Shown: positions 17,422 to 27,533 of the stretch, one piece after another
Position numbering within the stretch: position 1 is the stretch's first letter
Layout: each line of letters opens with the position of its first letter
NCBI GenBank assembly: GCA_905182105.1
Contig: CAJJAR010000009.1
Coordinates: forward strand, 62,001-126,000
Reading direction: 5' to 3'
DNA length: 64,000 nucleotides
Source of the DNA: an uncultured Paracoccaceae bacterium
GTDB lineage: Bacteria; Pseudomonadota; Alphaproteobacteria; Rhodobacterales; Rhodobacteraceae
Position numbers and translations under genes: made by a program
The notes under the pieces: generated by a model
The model's input: the letters and a program-made list of their open reading frames with translations, nothing else
What the model was told of the DNA's origin: nothing
The model's database searches: none

Positions 17422-17767
17422 CTTGGATTACGCTGCATTTGCGATCGAGTGGGAGGCCGCATGGAACTCCCACTCGCTTGATCGTATTCTGGCACACTAC
17501 TCAAGCGACGTTGTTTTCCGTTCCCAAAAGGCGATGCGCCTTGTTGGTTCGGGCGAATTACTTGGCAAGCAGGCCTTGCGTGCATACTGGTCCAAAGCAT
17601 TGGCAAAACAACCTGATCTTTCCTTTGTGGTGGTCGATGTTTTGCATGGCTACGGTATGATGGTCATAACTTACCGAAATCAACATCATGTGCTGGCTGC
17701 GGAAACTCTGCGCTTTGGCGCGGATGGATTGGTTGTTGAGGCATCGGCGTGTCACGCCAAGGGCTAA
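17414..17767 (+). CDS. Nuclear transport factor 2-like (SnoaL-like) protein
   Basis: About 117 residues in an NTF2/SnoaL cone fold: AFAIEWEAAWNSHSLDRILAH, YSSDVVFRS and LVVVDVLHGYGMMVITYRN-like strands. A GTG at 17414 is preferred since it overlaps the ilvE stop by 8 nt; ATG 17384 is also in frame but reads further into ilvE, and TTG 17423 is possible. Members are ketosteroid isomerase-like enzymes or binding proteins. No specific function can be assigned; coupling to ilvE is by position only. Confidence 0.7.
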   Translation: MFNLDYAAFAIEWEAAWNSHSLDRILAHYSSDVVFRSQKAMRLVGSGELLGKQALRAYWSKALAKQPDLSFVVVDVLHGYGMMVITYRNQHHVLAAETLRFGADGLVVEASACHAKG

Positions 17768-17768
17768 T

Positions 17769-18713
17769 TTATTGACCTTTGGGTGCGGTTGCTGCGCGGT
17801 CTTTACTGCGATCCATATCCAGCTTTCTTTCCCGCCAGATAATCAAAACACCACCAGATACGACTAAGATTGCGCCGATCATCATGTTGATTGTCGGAGC
17901 TTCTGAGAAGAAGACATAGCCAATGACGCTTGCAAAAATTAGAGACACGTAATCGAACGGAGCCAGCATGGATGCGGCACCATGCCGGTAAGACGACGTG
18001 ACCAGAATTTGGGCCACCGCGCCAATGGTACCGGCTCCAATCAACAGGCTAAGCGAATATGGCGTGGGCCAAATCCAACCGAATGGTAGGGACAATAGAG
18101 ATAGGCACGTGGCGGTAAGTGAAAAGTAGAAAACGATTGCCCCTGTCTTCTCCGTTGCGACCATTTTACGAACGTGAATTTGTACAAGGCCACGTAAGGC
18201 TGCGGCTGCAAGTGTAAATATTGCACCTAGTCCAGCGCCAGTGGTCATTGCGTCTGGATCAAGCGAGAGCCGAGGTGCCATTACAATCATGACACCGATC
18301 AACCCTAAGAAAACTGCTGACAAACGATAAATTCCAACGCGCTCGCCAAGTAGAAAGATGGCAAGGATCACGGTGAACATCGGTGTAGCATACCCGATCG
18401 CGGTTGCTTCGGGTAGTGGGATCAAAGATAGCCCTGCAAATGTTAGGAACATTGCACTAGAGCCAAATAGCCCCCGCCAAACATGGCCCCAGATATTGTT
18501 TGCCACCAGCCCAGTACGCAATTCCCCACGAAACCGAAGCCACAGCAGAATGATTGGGATCGGCATTAGTGACCGAAAGAAAACCGCCTGACCAACAGGG
18601 ACTTCCTGAGTCGCTTCCTTGACCATGCCGGCCATAACAACAAACAAAAGCACGGCTGTGATTTTTAGGCTGATAGCTAAAACGGGTCTGTGGTCTGTGC
18701 GGGGTTTTTCCAT
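17769..18713 (-). CDS. DMT superfamily (EamA) transporter
   Basis: A 314-residue inner-membrane protein with about ten hydrophobic segments in two EamA repeats; for example ISLKITAVLLFVVMAGMVKE and a second repeat beginning AIFTLAAAALRGLVQ. GTIGAVAQILVTSSYRHGAA is the typical second-repeat signature. These proteins usually export metabolites such as amino acids. It is convergent with the NTF2-like gene (1 nt between stops). Substrate unknown. Confidence 0.88.
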   Translation of the reverse strand: MEKPRTDHRPVLAISLKITAVLLFVVMAGMVKEATQEVPVGQAVFFRSLMPIPIILLWLRFRGELRTGLVANNIWGHVWRGLFGSSAMFLTFAGLSLIPLPEATAIGYATPMFTVILAIFLLGERVGIYRLSAVFLGLIGVMIVMAPRLSLDPDAMTTGAGLGAIFTLAAAALRGLVQIHVRKMVATEKTGAIVFYFSLTATCLSLLSLPFGWIWPTPYSLSLLIGAGTIGAVAQILVTSSYRHGAASMLAPFDYVSLIFASVIGYVFFSEAPTINMMIGAILVVSGGVLIIWRERKLDMDRSKDRAATAPKGQ

Positions 18714-18798
18714 ACCTTTAGCTGCGCTTTTTGATTCAAAGGCGCAAGCTTAGATTATCTAGAGTATCGTAACGTGGGCTGTCGTTGGGGCTTTGGTC

Positions 18799-19899
18799 TC
18801 AACCAATTTGTCCTTGGTTCTTACCAACTTGACCACGATGCATCAGGATATGATCCAAGATGACACAGGCCATCATTGCCTCACCAACAGGCACCGCACG
18901 GATACCAACGCATGGATCATGACGCCCTTTGGTGATGATATTGGTTTCTTCACCTGACTTGGTAATCGTTTTGCGTGGTGTCGTAATCGACGAGGTAGGT
19001 TTGACTGCAAAACGGATTACAACATCTTGGCCGGTGGAGATACCACCAAGGATACCGCCAGCGTGGTTGTCTGAGAAGACAGGACCGTCTGGACCCATTC
19101 TAATTTCATCAGCGTTTTCCGTTCCCATCAAAGTGGCTGCAGCCATGCCTTCACCGATTTCCACAGCCTTTACGGCGTTGATCGACATCATGGCAGCCGC
19201 AAGATCGGTATCTAGCTTAGCATAAATCGGCGCGCCCAGGCCTGCTGGGACATTACGCGCTGTCACTTCGATAACAGCACCAACACTGTTTTGGGATTTG
19301 CGAATGCCGTCTAGGTAGGTTTCCCATTCGGAAGCGGCCGATGTGCTTGGAACCCAAAATGGATTTTGATCAATAGCATCCCAATCAAATTCGGATCGGT
19401 CCAAGTGCTTTTCACCCATTTGAACCATGTAGCCTGTGATCTTTAAATCAGGTGCTAACAACTTAATCGCTTCGCGTGCGATCCCACCTGCAGCAACGCG
19501 GCTCGCAGTTTCGCGGGCGGAAGAACGGCCACCACCACGATAATCGCGAATGCCGTATTTGATCCAATAAGAAATGTCGGCGTGACCGGGGCGGAATTTT
19601 TCAACGATGTCGCCATAATCTTTGGAACGCTGGTCAGTGTTTTCGATCAACAATTGGATTGGGGTGCCGGTTGTCTTACCTTCAAATACTCCAGAGAGAA
19701 TTTTAACCTCATCAGCTTCCTTGCGTTGAGTAACGTTTTTGCCTGTACCGGGCTTGCGCATGTCGAGCCACACTTGAAGCATCTCAGAGGTAACTGGGAC
19801 ATTCGGTGGACAGCCATCAACTGTTGCCCCGATCGCTGGGCCGTGGCTTTCGCCCCAGGTAGTGACGCGGAACATGTGGCCGAAGGTATTGTAAGACAT
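18799..19899 (-). CDS. aroC: Chorismate synthase
   Basis: A 366-residue enzyme converting EPSP to chorismate with reduced FMN. It starts [20 protein letters not shown], the canonical opening; an in-frame extension to 19935 has no family support. [18 protein letters not shown] and the C-terminal [17 protein letters not shown] are diagnostic. It stands alone and is divergent from the thiamine transport operon. Confidence 0.97.
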   Translation of the reverse strand: MSYNTFGHMFRVTTWGESHGPAIGATVDGCPPNVPVTSEMLQVWLDMRKPGTGKNVTQRKEADEVKILSGVFEGKTTGTPIQLLIENTDQRSKDYGDIVEKFRPGHADISYWIKYGIRDYRGGGRSSARETASRVAAGGIAREAIKLLAPDLKITGYMVQMGEKHLDRSEFDWDAIDQNPFWVPSTSAASEWETYLDGIRKSQNSVGAVIEVTARNVPAGLGAPIYAKLDTDLAAAMMSINAVKAVEIGEGMAAATLMGTENADEIRMGPDGPVFSDNHAGGILGGISTGQDVVIRFAVKPTSSITTPRKTITKSGEETNIITKGRHDPCVGIRAVPVGEAMMACVILDHILMHRGQVGKNQGQIG

Positions 19900-20021
19900 A
19901 AGCGTTTTCCCCTGCTTGCTTAGTAGGCACGACATCCTTTGGGTGGGTTCTAACTGCGACGGCTTGTCCCCTCAAGTGGTTTCGCCTTGCGACAGTGATG
20001 GTGACCCTCTATTCAAGGATT

Positions 20022-20106
20022 ACCTTGGGGTGCTTTAAATAGCTGAGATGCCACTGTGCGGACCCATTGAACCTGAACCGGCTAACACCGGCGGAGGGAA
20101 GGTAAC
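20022..20106 (+). promoter_or_regulatory. TPP riboswitch (thi box) for thiBPQ
   Basis: The conserved thi-box pieces occur in order: ACCTTGGGGTGC, CTGAGATG, ACCCATTGAACCTGAACC, and GCTAACACCGGCGGAGGGAA. They form the P1-P5 architecture of TPP riboswitches. It ends about 46 nt before the thiB ATG (20152), so TPP binding would repress the thiamine transport genes, probably at translation because no terminator stem is obvious before the AGGAG site. Confidence 0.96.
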
Positions 20107-20151
20107 GGCACAAAAGCCCCCTTTTCCCTATCGCCGCAAAAGGAGAGTGCC

Positions 20152-21132
20152 ATGAAGTATTCTACATTTGCAGCGGGCGTACTGACTGCAACCTCGGCTT
20201 TTGCCGAGACGCCCATACTAACTGTTTACGCAGGTGACTATTTCACCTCAGAATGGGGCCCCGGCCCTGTTATAGAAAAAAGCTTTGAAGAGATTTGTGA
20301 ATGTGATCTGCAATTCTCAACGGGTGATTTAGTTCCACGTCTGTTGCTGGAGGGTGCGCGTACCAAGGCCGACGTTGTAATTGGTCTGACGTCAGACGTT
20401 ACGGCGAAGGCCCGCGCCACTGAATTGTTTGCGCCACATGGCCAAGACAACACTGCGTTGACTTTACCGATTGCATGGACGGACGAAACGTTCCTGCCGT
20501 TCAATTATGGTCACACAGCGTTCATCTATAACGAAACGACAATGGAGACGCCCCCAGCTAGCTTTGATGCGCTGTTAGCAATGCCAGACGACGTTAAAAT
20601 CGTAATCCAGGATCCACGTACATCGCTATCTGGTTTGGCTTTGGTTCTGTGGGTGGATTCAGTTTATGGTGAAAATTCAGCCAAAGTTTGGGCGCAACTT
20701 GCTCCAAAAATTCTAACAGTGACCAAAGATTGGTCTTCTAGCTATGGCCTGTTCACGGATGGCGAAGCTGATATGGTTCTTAGCTACACCACGTCGCCAG
20801 CATACCATATGTTTGCTGAGGACGACTTCACTAAAAAGGCTGCAATCTTCCCAGAGGGTCACTACTTCATGGTTGAGACGGTTGGGAAGATCGCGGGAAC
20901 AGATCAGCCTGAATTGGTAGACGCATTCATGTCGTATGTCATGAGCGAAGACTTCCAAACGGTTATCCCAACGGCCAACTGGTCATTGCCTTCTGCATTG
21001 CCAACAGACCAATGGCCTGAGGGTTGGGCGCAATTGCCACTGCCAGAGAAGGTACTTTTCTACTCCGAAGAAGAATCCAAAGCGGTTCAAGAAAAGGCCA
21101 TTGAGACATGGCGCGCAACGCTAAGCCAATAA
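20152..21132 (+). CDS. thiB: Thiamine ABC transporter substrate-binding protein
   Basis: A 326-residue periplasmic protein with signal peptide MKYSTFAAGVLTATSAFA. The mature part opens with LTVYAGDYFTSEWGPGP and includes DVVIGLTSDV and DWSSSYGLFTDGEADMVLSY, typical of ThiB/TbpA, which binds thiamine, TMP or TPP. An AAAGGAGAG site precedes the ATG. The TPP riboswitch upstream and thiPQ downstream confirm the assignment. Confidence 0.95.
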   Translation: MKYSTFAAGVLTATSAFAETPILTVYAGDYFTSEWGPGPVIEKSFEEICECDLQFSTGDLVPRLLLEGARTKADVVIGLTSDVTAKARATELFAPHGQDNTALTLPIAWTDETFLPFNYGHTAFIYNETTMETPPASFDALLAMPDDVKIVIQDPRTSLSGLALVLWVDSVYGENSAKVWAQLAPKILTVTKDWSSSYGLFTDGEADMVLSYTTSPAYHMFAEDDFTKKAAIFPEGHYFMVETVGKIAGTDQPELVDAFMSYVMSEDFQTVIPTANWSLPSALPTDQWPEGWAQLPLPEKVLFYSEEESKAVQEKAIETWRATLSQ

Positions 21133-22667
21133 ACAACGTTACAGGGATTGCCGCGGCTACGTTTATAGTCGTGGCGGTTCTGTTGGCGTTTGTTGGAATT
21201 GGCCTTCGGGTTGATTCAGTCAGTGGGCTTGGTCCTGCTGAGTGGCAAGCGATCCGTTTTACTATTTTACAATCGTTGCTGTCTGCGTTTCTCTCTTGTG
21301 TGCTGGCGGTTCCCGTTGCCCGCGCTCTCGCTCGCAGAAGGTTTTGGGGACGGACCTTTCTAATTACCTTATTAGGTGCTCCATTCATCTTACCCGTTAT
21401 CGTCGCAATGCTTGGATTGCTGGCCATTTTTGGTCGCTCTGGTGTTTTAAATGATATCTTGGCGATGCTTGGGATTACCAAAATATCGATCTACGGCTTG
21501 CAAGGCGTCGTTCTTGCCCATGTGTTCTTTAATCTTCCACTTGCTATCAGGTTGCTGGTGCAAGGTTGGCAAGGTGTTCCAGCAGAACGCTTTCGTTTAT
21601 CTGCCCAGCTGGGCATCGGGCCGGGGATGATGTTTCGCCTAATCGAATTGCCGCTTCTGTTGCGAATTTTACCGGGCACTTTTGCTTTGATCTTTGTAAT
21701 CTGCCTTACCAGTTTTGCGGTTGCATTGACGTTGGGTGGCGGGCCACGCGCAACTACGATCGAACTGGCAGTTTATCAGGCGTTTCGTTTTGACTTTAAT
21801 TTGGGGCGTGCCGCGTTGTTATCTTTGGTCCAGCTGTTTGTGGCTGGCGGTGCGGCGGTGCTGGTCTTTTGGTTGGTGCCCTCAATTAGTTTCGGTGGTG
21901 GCATGGACCGCATGCAAAGGCGTTGGGATGGGCAAGGGCGCGGGGCGAGGTTTTTGGATAGTGCATTCATATTTGTCGCGGCTAGTTTTTTGACCCTGCC
22001 ACTGTTTGCGATTTTGATTTCTGGTTTGCGGGGATTGCTTGAGGTTCCCCTTATTGTTTGGTTGTCAGCATGGACGTCACTTTGGGTCGCCTTGATCTCA
22101 GTTTTGGTTCTTCTTGGAACCGCATTACCAATGGCAGGATGGATTGCCACGTCTAGAAACGGAAGCGTTGAGGTGATTGGTTCGTTGGGCCTCTCGGTTT
22201 CACCACTGATGATTGGCACTGGTTGGTTCATTTTGATCTATCCGTACGCGAATCCAACAGATTGGGCCTTACTCGTTACTATCGCGGTTAATGCAATGAT
22301 GGCTTTGCCTTTTGCGTTGCGCATTTTAGTGCCTTCGATCCGTGAGACACTTCAAACATATGGGCGTTTAAGCGCTGCGCTGGGCATTTCTGGGTTTGCG
22401 ATGTGGCGATGTGTTTTATGGCCACGCTCGAGGCCACAGATTGGCTTTGCGGCGGGCTTAGCGGCAGCACTTTCCGTTGGTGATTTAGGTGTGATCGCGT
22501 TGTTTGGTGACCCTGATCGCTCGACATTACCGCTACAGATGTATCGTCTGATGGGCAGTTATCGCACAGATGCGGCAGCAGGAGCTGCGTTGATACTGCT
22601 GGTTCTGGCCTTTGGCCTGTTCTGGATCATGGATTACTGGGGGCGGCGCAATGCTATCGCTAAATAA
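21108..22667 (+). CDS. thiP: Thiamine ABC transporter permease
   Basis: A 519-residue inner-membrane protein with about twelve membrane segments and two permease half-domains, as in ThiP (536 in E. coli). EAA-type loops are visible around RLSAQLGIGPGMMFRLIELP and RLSAALGISGFAMWRCVLWP. The ATG at 21108 lies 25 nt inside thiB, giving tight translational coupling. It forms the channel of the thiamine importer. Confidence 0.93.
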   Translation: MARNAKPINNVTGIAAATFIVVAVLLAFVGIGLRVDSVSGLGPAEWQAIRFTILQSLLSAFLSCVLAVPVARALARRRFWGRTFLITLLGAPFILPVIVAMLGLLAIFGRSGVLNDILAMLGITKISIYGLQGVVLAHVFFNLPLAIRLLVQGWQGVPAERFRLSAQLGIGPGMMFRLIELPLLLRILPGTFALIFVICLTSFAVALTLGGGPRATTIELAVYQAFRFDFNLGRAALLSLVQLFVAGGAAVLVFWLVPSISFGGGMDRMQRRWDGQGRGARFLDSAFIFVAASFLTLPLFAILISGLRGLLEVPLIVWLSAWTSLWVALISVLVLLGTALPMAGWIATSRNGSVEVIGSLGLSVSPLMIGTGWFILIYPYANPTDWALLVTIAVNAMMALPFALRILVPSIRETLQTYGRLSAALGISGFAMWRCVLWPRSRPQIGFAAGLAAALSVGDLGVIALFGDPDRSTLPLQMYRLMGSYRTDAAAGAALILLVLAFGLFWIMDYWGRRNAIAK

Positions 22668-23343
22668 AATCGAAATTGTCCAAGGTTCTTTCAACTTAGG
22701 TGCGCATTTCGACGTTACTGCAGGTCAAAAAGTTGCCGTTGTTGGACCATCAGGTGCGGGTAAGTCGACATTAGTTGGTGCGATATGTGGCTTTATTGAC
22801 CTTAGAACTGGGCAGTTGATACTGGCGGGACGTGACATCACAAATGCGCAACCAGATGCGCGCGATATGGCGATTCTGTTCCAAGACAACAATCTTTTCC
22901 CTCATTTAACGATCGCACAAAATGTAGGTCTGGGGATTTGTCCTGCTTTGCGTTTGACGAGTGATGAGACAGCTCAGGTGCATAAAGCTCTTCAGCGCGT
23001 GGGCTTGACTAACTTCGGGTCGCGCAAGCCAAGCGAACTGTCTGGCGGCCAACAAAGCAGAGCAGCGCTAGCACGGGCTTTGGTTCAATCCAAAACATGG
23101 ATGATTTTGGATGAACCCTTTGCAGCCCTTGGTCCCGCGTTGCGAGCAGAGATGTTGGACTTGGTCGCTGAGGTTGCCGACGAAACGAACGCGGGTATCA
23201 TGATGGTAACACATGCACCTGAAGACGCGCGGCGCATTGCTGATAGCGTTGTGTTTGTCGCTGACGGTGTGGCGCATGGTCCGCAGGCGACAGCTGGATT
23301 ATTCGACAATCCGCCGCCTGCGTTGAAAGCGTATTTGGGTTAG
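22651..23343 (+). CDS. thiQ: Thiamine ABC transporter ATP-binding protein
   Basis: A 230-residue ABC ATPase: Walker A GPSGAGKST, Q-loop LFQDNNLFPH, signature LSGGQQSRAAL, Walker B TWMILDEPFAAL. Start ATG 22651 (MLSLNKIEIVQGSF) overlaps thiP by 17 nt and removes an unrelated extension from 22612. It energises ThiBP. Its stop overlaps the convergent ribH2 stop by 4 nt. Confidence 0.94.
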   Translation: MLSLNKIEIVQGSFNLGAHFDVTAGQKVAVVGPSGAGKSTLVGAICGFIDLRTGQLILAGRDITNAQPDARDMAILFQDNNLFPHLTIAQNVGLGICPALRLTSDETAQVHKALQRVGLTNFGSRKPSELSGGQQSRAALARALVQSKTWMILDEPFAALGPALRAEMLDLVAEVADETNAGIMMVTHAPEDARRIADSVVFVADGVAHGPQATAGLFDNPPPALKAYLG

Positions 23344-23768
23344 ATGGTTTCGCGTGCTTTGACGATGCTAAGGGCGGCTTGTGCGGCTTCATGCCCTTTG
23401 GTCACAAACTGATCGCGGTAAATCGTGTTGTGATGGTCGGTCTCTTGGTAGTTATGTGGCGTGAGTGAGACTGATAGAACAGGCACACCAGTATCTAGGC
23501 TGGCACGCATTAACCCATCAATCACAGCCGAGGCGACGAAATCATGGCGATAGATGCCACCATCAACGACGAAGGCTGCGCAAATCACAGCTGTGTATTT
23601 GCCCGTCTGCGCAAGATCACGCGCGATCAATGGCATTTCAAATGCGCCGGGCACATCGATGACATCAATCTGTTCCATTGGAATAATTTTGGAAAATCCG
23701 TCTAACGCACGATCAACAATGTCAGCGTGCCACTGCGCTTTTACAAAGGCGTATCGGGTGGGTGTCAT
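23340..23768 (-). CDS. ribH2: 6,7-dimethyl-8-ribityllumazine synthase, type II
   Basis: A 142-residue lumazine synthase that condenses ArP with 3,4-dihydroxybutanone phosphate. It resembles Brucella RibH2: AFVKAQWHADIVDRALDGF, DVPGAFEMPLIA, AAFVVDGGIYRHDFVASAV, and VLSVSLTPHNYQE. Type II enzymes are decamers with lower activity. ATG 23768 has an AAGGAG nearby and gives the usual N-terminus; the reading from 23816 is longer than the family. An FMN riboswitch on the same strand precedes it. No other riboflavin genes are in the window. Confidence 0.93.
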   Translation of the reverse strand: MTPTRYAFVKAQWHADIVDRALDGFSKIIPMEQIDVIDVPGAFEMPLIARDLAQTGKYTAVICAAFVVDGGIYRHDFVASAVIDGLMRASLDTGVPVLSVSLTPHNYQETDHHNTIYRDQFVTKGHEAAQAALSIVKARETI

Positions 23769-23849
23769 AGTAATCTCCTTTTGGTTCGACACAGCACCCA
23801 AGGCGATTACATGCAATGTTTCGCCCCTAAAATTGGGACGTTACACGCA

Positions 23850-23990
23850 CATTCTCTTTCATCCGGACTATGACCGTCGGCTCTGGTTTTTCACCAGATC
23901 TGCTTGACCCTCGATGATCGAGGCGCTCGCGGGCTCGTGGATCATGTCCACATACCGCCGGTGGGGAATCTCGCCCCGCCCTGAGAATAT
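23850..23990 (-). promoter_or_regulatory. FMN riboswitch (RFN element) for ribH2
   Basis: On the minus strand the region begins ATTCTCAGGGCGGGGCGA, continues CCCCACCGGCGGTATG, AGCCCGCGAGCG and GGTCAAGCAGATCTGGTG, and ends CCGGATGAAAGAGAAT. These are the conserved RFN blocks in order, including the closing P1 strands. The ribH2 ATG lies about 80 nt downstream. FMN would shut off ribH2 expression. Confidence 0.97.
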
Positions 23991-24054
23991 CTGCACTGTT
24001 GCCAATGTTTGTACGGCTCTGCAATATCAAAATTGGATTGCTAAGGATTAACAG

Positions 24055-24672
24055 ATGCACCCAAATCAAGTTTATCACACAGCTGATGCACAGCGTAATC
24101 TCGATTTTGCACGCAAACGCGCCTTTGGTGTGCTGGCAGTGAGCGGCGAAGAAGGGCCTGTAATTTCGCATATTCCATTTGTTTTGTCAGAAGCAGGCGA
24201 AACACTTGATTTGCATTTGGTACGCTCCAATCCAATTGCGCGTATGCTGACAACACCGCTGAAGGTAAGGATCGCGATTTCAGGTGGTGATAGCTACATC
24301 TCTCCAGATTGGTATGAGGTCGATGATCAAGTGCCCACATGGAACTATGTTGCCGTCCACCTAACGGGTATTTTGGAGCTGCGACCCCAAGAAGAAATAC
24401 GTGAATTGTTAGATAGGCAGACATCGTTTTTTGAAGAGCAATTGCGCCCGAAAGAGCCTTGGCGCGTGGCAAAGATGACGCCTGATGTTTTGGATGCGAT
24501 GATGCAGCAAATCGTGCCGTGCCGAATGCAAGTCACAGGTGTGGATGGGACATGGAAATTAAGTCAGAATAAACCTGATCCAGTGCGGATGCGTGCAGCA
24601 GATGGCGTTGCTGCATATGGTTTGGGTACAGATATACATACTCTTGCGGAACTTATGCGTGGTGCTATATAA
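24055..24672 (+). CDS. FMN-binding split-barrel protein, PaiB family
   Basis: A 205-residue PaiB-like protein. MHPNQVYHTADAQRNLDFARKR-type opening, HIPFVLSEAGETLDLHLVR, PDWYEVDDQVPTWNYVAVHLTG and QKIVPCRM-like C-terminal parts fit the flavin-reductase-like fold. B. subtilis PaiB is described as a regulator, but direct DNA binding is not evident from this sequence. It is divergent from the FMN riboswitch/ribH2 transcript, a neighbourhood that fits an FMN-binding protein. Confidence 0.88.
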   Translation: MHPNQVYHTADAQRNLDFARKRAFGVLAVSGEEGPVISHIPFVLSEAGETLDLHLVRSNPIARMLTTPLKVRIAISGGDSYISPDWYEVDDQVPTWNYVAVHLTGILELRPQEEIRELLDRQTSFFEEQLRPKEPWRVAKMTPDVLDAMMQQIVPCRMQVTGVDGTWKLSQNKPDPVRMRAADGVAAYGLGTDIHTLAELMRGAI

Positions 24673-24757
24673 CAGCGATTTTAATTAAATTTTTTCTAGA
24701 TTTTTTGCCTCGTTGGTGAGGTCTTTGGTCGCTGGAACCACAACTTTGGAGTTACAC

Positions 24758-25369
24758 ATGAAACTTTACCACAGCCCGATGTCGCCATTCGTTCGAAAAG
24801 TCATGGTTTTACTTTTCGAAACTGGTCAGCTTGATGACGTCGAAATTGTTCCGGTGACGACTACACCAATTGCACCGATGGACGGTCTGCTTGCAAAAAA
24901 CCCGTTGGCGAAGATCCCAGCATTGGAACGTAATGACGGACCCACGCTTTATGACAGTCGAGTCATATGCGCATTCTTAGATGTAAGGGCGGGAGACAAA
25001 TTATATCCATCCGGGGCAAGGAAGTGGGAAACCCTAACGCTCGAGGCAACTGCCGATGGGATTCTGGATGCAGCTGTTTCTATTACCTATGAGGGCCGTG
25101 TTCGCCCTAAAGAAAAGCAGTGGGATGGCTGGACGGATGCGCAATGGTCCAAAGTCATTGGTGGGTGCAACGCAATTAACACACGTTGGATGAGCCATTT
25201 AAATGGACCTTTGGATATGGGGCAAATTTCCGTTGCTTGTGCACTGTCTTATCTGGACTTCCGTCATGATGCGCGCGGTTGGCGAAAAGGTAATGATGCT
25301 TTGGCCGCCTGGTATGAGGGCTTTGAAAATCGCGAGTCGATGCAAGCGTCGGCACCACCTGTAGCTTAG
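24758..25369 (+). CDS. Glutathione S-transferase family protein
   Basis: A 203-residue GST: thioredoxin-like N-domain MKLYHSPMSPFVRKVMVLL with the active-site SPFVRK loop, LAKIPALERNDGPTLYDSR holding the cis-Pro and the SR glutathione contact, and an all-helical C-domain. Start 24758 replaces an upstream in-frame reading from 24713 that lacks family match. It is a single gene between the PaiB-like gene and petABC. Substrate not known. Confidence 0.92.
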   Translation: MKLYHSPMSPFVRKVMVLLFETGQLDDVEIVPVTTTPIAPMDGLLAKNPLAKIPALERNDGPTLYDSRVICAFLDVRAGDKLYPSGARKWETLTLEATADGILDAAVSITYEGRVRPKEKQWDGWTDAQWSKVIGGCNAINTRWMSHLNGPLDMGQISVACALSYLDFRHDARGWRKGNDALAAWYEGFENRESMQASAPPVA

Positions 25370-25624
25370 GTCACGAATTTTGATTCGCTAGGATGGGTGG
25401 GTTGGAAATCTTATTTTAGACCCAAAACCTTCTGATCAGTTAGTGAAGTGCTTGGTTTTAAGGTCATTTCTGCATCAGATTGGGCAACTGCGACCAGATG
25501 CGTCACTGATGTGCCTAGACGCACCCTCACTCCCTCGTTACATAGCGGCCAGCAAGGGTGCGTCTTAGACGCGCCCGATGTGTCTATTGGCCCCAAGAGG
25601 GCCGGAAAAATTGGAGAAACCCAC

Positions 25625-26182
25625 GTGTCACACTCAGATGAACACGCAGGCACCCGCCGGGATTTCCTGTACTATGCCACAGCAGGTACAGGTGCCGTAG
25701 CCGCAGGTGCAGCCGTATGGCCGCTAGTCAATCAGATGAACCCGTCCGCAGACGTGCGTGCGCTCGCGTCGATCTTTGTCCCTGTTGGGGACATTGAACC
25801 CGGCACGCAGCTTACCGTTAAATGGTTGGGCAAGCCTGTGTTCATTCGTCGTCGCACGGAAGAAGAGATCGCAGAAGCACGCTCAGTAGATTTGGCCGAC
25901 TTGGCTGATCCTATCGCGCGCAACGAGAACTTAGGTGAAGTAGACGCTTCTGACGCAAACCGTTCATTGTCTGAGGACGGTGAATGGTTGGTCATGATGG
26001 GCGTGTGTACGCATCTTGGCTGTGTGCCTTTGGGCGATGCTGGTGACTTCGGTGGTTGGTTCTGCCCATGCCACGGTTCGCACTATGACACGGCTGGCCG
26101 TATCCGTAAGGGTCCAGCACCGACAAACTTGCCGGTTCCACCGGCTGTCTTCGTGGATGATTCCACGATCAAACTAGGTTAA
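25625..26182 (+). CDS. petA: Ubiquinol-cytochrome c reductase Rieske iron-sulfur subunit
   Basis: A 185-residue Rieske protein of the bc1 complex. A GTG start at 25625 with GGAG 12 nt upstream is preferred. The N-terminus has a twin-arginine motif TRRDFLYYA and one membrane anchor. The 2Fe-2S ligands are in [10 protein letters not shown] and CPCHGSHYD. It opens petABC, the cytochrome bc1 operon, 12 nt before petB. The upstream open frame back to 25448 is untranslated-looking sequence. Confidence 0.96.
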   Translation: MSHSDEHAGTRRDFLYYATAGTGAVAAGAAVWPLVNQMNPSADVRALASIFVPVGDIEPGTQLTVKWLGKPVFIRRRTEEEIAEARSVDLADLADPIARNENLGEVDASDANRSLSEDGEWLVMMGVCTHLGCVPLGDAGDFGGWFCPCHGSHYDTAGRIRKGPAPTNLPVPPAVFVDDSTIKLG

Positions 26183-26194
26183 GGGAGAGACGCA

Positions 26195-27520
26195 ATGGGT
26201 GGAATTCCTCACGACCATTACGAACCAAAGACCAAAGGCGAAAAATGGCTGCATAGCCGGTTGCCTATCGTTGGTTTGATGTATGCAACATTGACGGCAC
26301 CGACACCGAAGAACCTTAACTGGATGTGGATCTGGGGAATAGTTCTGACGTTCTGTCTGGTATTGCAAATCGTAACAGGTATAGTTTTGGCGATGCACTA
26401 TACACCGCATGTCGACAACGCATTCGCTTCTGTTGAGCATATCATGCGTGACGTGAATGGCGGCTACATGCTGCGTTATATGCATGCTAACGGCGCATCT
26501 CTGTTCTTTGTCGCTGTATATGCCCACATTTTCCGTAGCTTATATTATGGTTCATACAAAGCACCACGTGAAGTTACGTGGATTATTGGTATGTTGATCT
26601 ACCTTCTGATGATGGCGACCGCCTTTATGGGCTACGTTTTGCCTTGGGGTCAAATGTCATTCTGGGGTGCAACTGTTATTACCGGTTTGTTTGGCGCAAT
26701 CCCGTTCATCGGTGAAAGCATTCAAACGTTGCTATTGGGCGGTCCAGCCGTCGATAACGCAACACTGAACCGTTTCTTCAGCTTGCACTACTTGCTGCCC
26801 TTCGTGATTGCTGGCCTTGTCATCCTTCACATCTGGGCGTTCCACACTACTGGCAACAACAACCCAACGGGTGTTGAAGTTCGTCGTGGTTCAAAAGAAG
26901 AAGCTGAAAAAGACACGCTACCATTTTGGCCATACTTCGTGATCAAAGACTTGTTCGCGCTGGCTGTGATCTTGGTCATATTCTTTGCTGTTGTTGGCTT
27001 CATGCCAAACTATCTGGGTCACCCGGACAACTACATCGAAGCAAATGCGCTATCTACACCTGCACACATCGTTCCAGAATGGTACTTCTTGCCGTTCTAC
27101 GCGATCTTGCGCGCCTTCACTTCTGAAGTGTGGGTTGTTCAAATTGCGTCATTCGTGACCGGTGGGATTGTCGACGCTAAGTTCTTTGGTGTTCTGGCGA
27201 TGTTTGGTGCGATTGCAGTTATGGCGCTTGTGCCATGGTTGGATACATCATCAGTTCGTTCTGGTCGTTTCCGTCCAATGTTCAAATGGTGGTTTGCGCT
27301 TTTGGTCATCGATTTCTTTGCCCTGATTTGGCTTGGTGCGATGCCTGCTGAAGAGCCATATGCTAGCTTCTCATTGATTGCATCAGCGTATTGGTTCGCC
27401 TACTTCTTGGTTATTCTCCCACTATTGGGTGTGATCGAGAAGCCGGACGCGCAACCTGCGACCATCGAAGAAGACTTTGCCGCCCATTATGGTGGCGACG
27501 CAGACAAGTCTGCGGGATAA
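26195..27520 (+). CDS. petB: Cytochrome b of the bc1 complex
   Basis: A 441-residue polytopic cytochrome b with eight expected helices. [19 protein letters not shown] and [21 protein letters not shown] carry heme-ligand histidines; [19 protein letters not shown] and the PEWY motif near [16 protein letters not shown] line the Qo site. An AGGGAGAG site precedes the ATG. It is the core of quinol oxidation, cotranscribed with petA and petC. Confidence 0.97.
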   Translation: MGGIPHDHYEPKTKGEKWLHSRLPIVGLMYATLTAPTPKNLNWMWIWGIVLTFCLVLQIVTGIVLAMHYTPHVDNAFASVEHIMRDVNGGYMLRYMHANGASLFFVAVYAHIFRSLYYGSYKAPREVTWIIGMLIYLLMMATAFMGYVLPWGQMSFWGATVITGLFGAIPFIGESIQTLLLGGPAVDNATLNRFFSLHYLLPFVIAGLVILHIWAFHTTGNNNPTGVEVRRGSKEEAEKDTLPFWPYFVIKDLFALAVILVIFFAVVGFMPNYLGHPDNYIEANALSTPAHIVPEWYFLPFYAILRAFTSEVWVVQIASFVTGGIVDAKFFGVLAMFGAIAVMALVPWLDTSSVRSGRFRPMFKWWFALLVIDFFALIWLGAMPAEEPYASFSLIASAYWFAYFLVILPLLGVIEKPDAQPATIEEDFAAHYGGDADKSAG

Positions 27521-27533
27521 GAGGAAGATGCGC

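Noticed and set aside
25448-25624. 59-codon N-terminal extension of the Rieske protein
   Set aside because: The extension has no family counterpart, and the GTG at 25625 with GGAG upstream gives the normal twin-arginine start.
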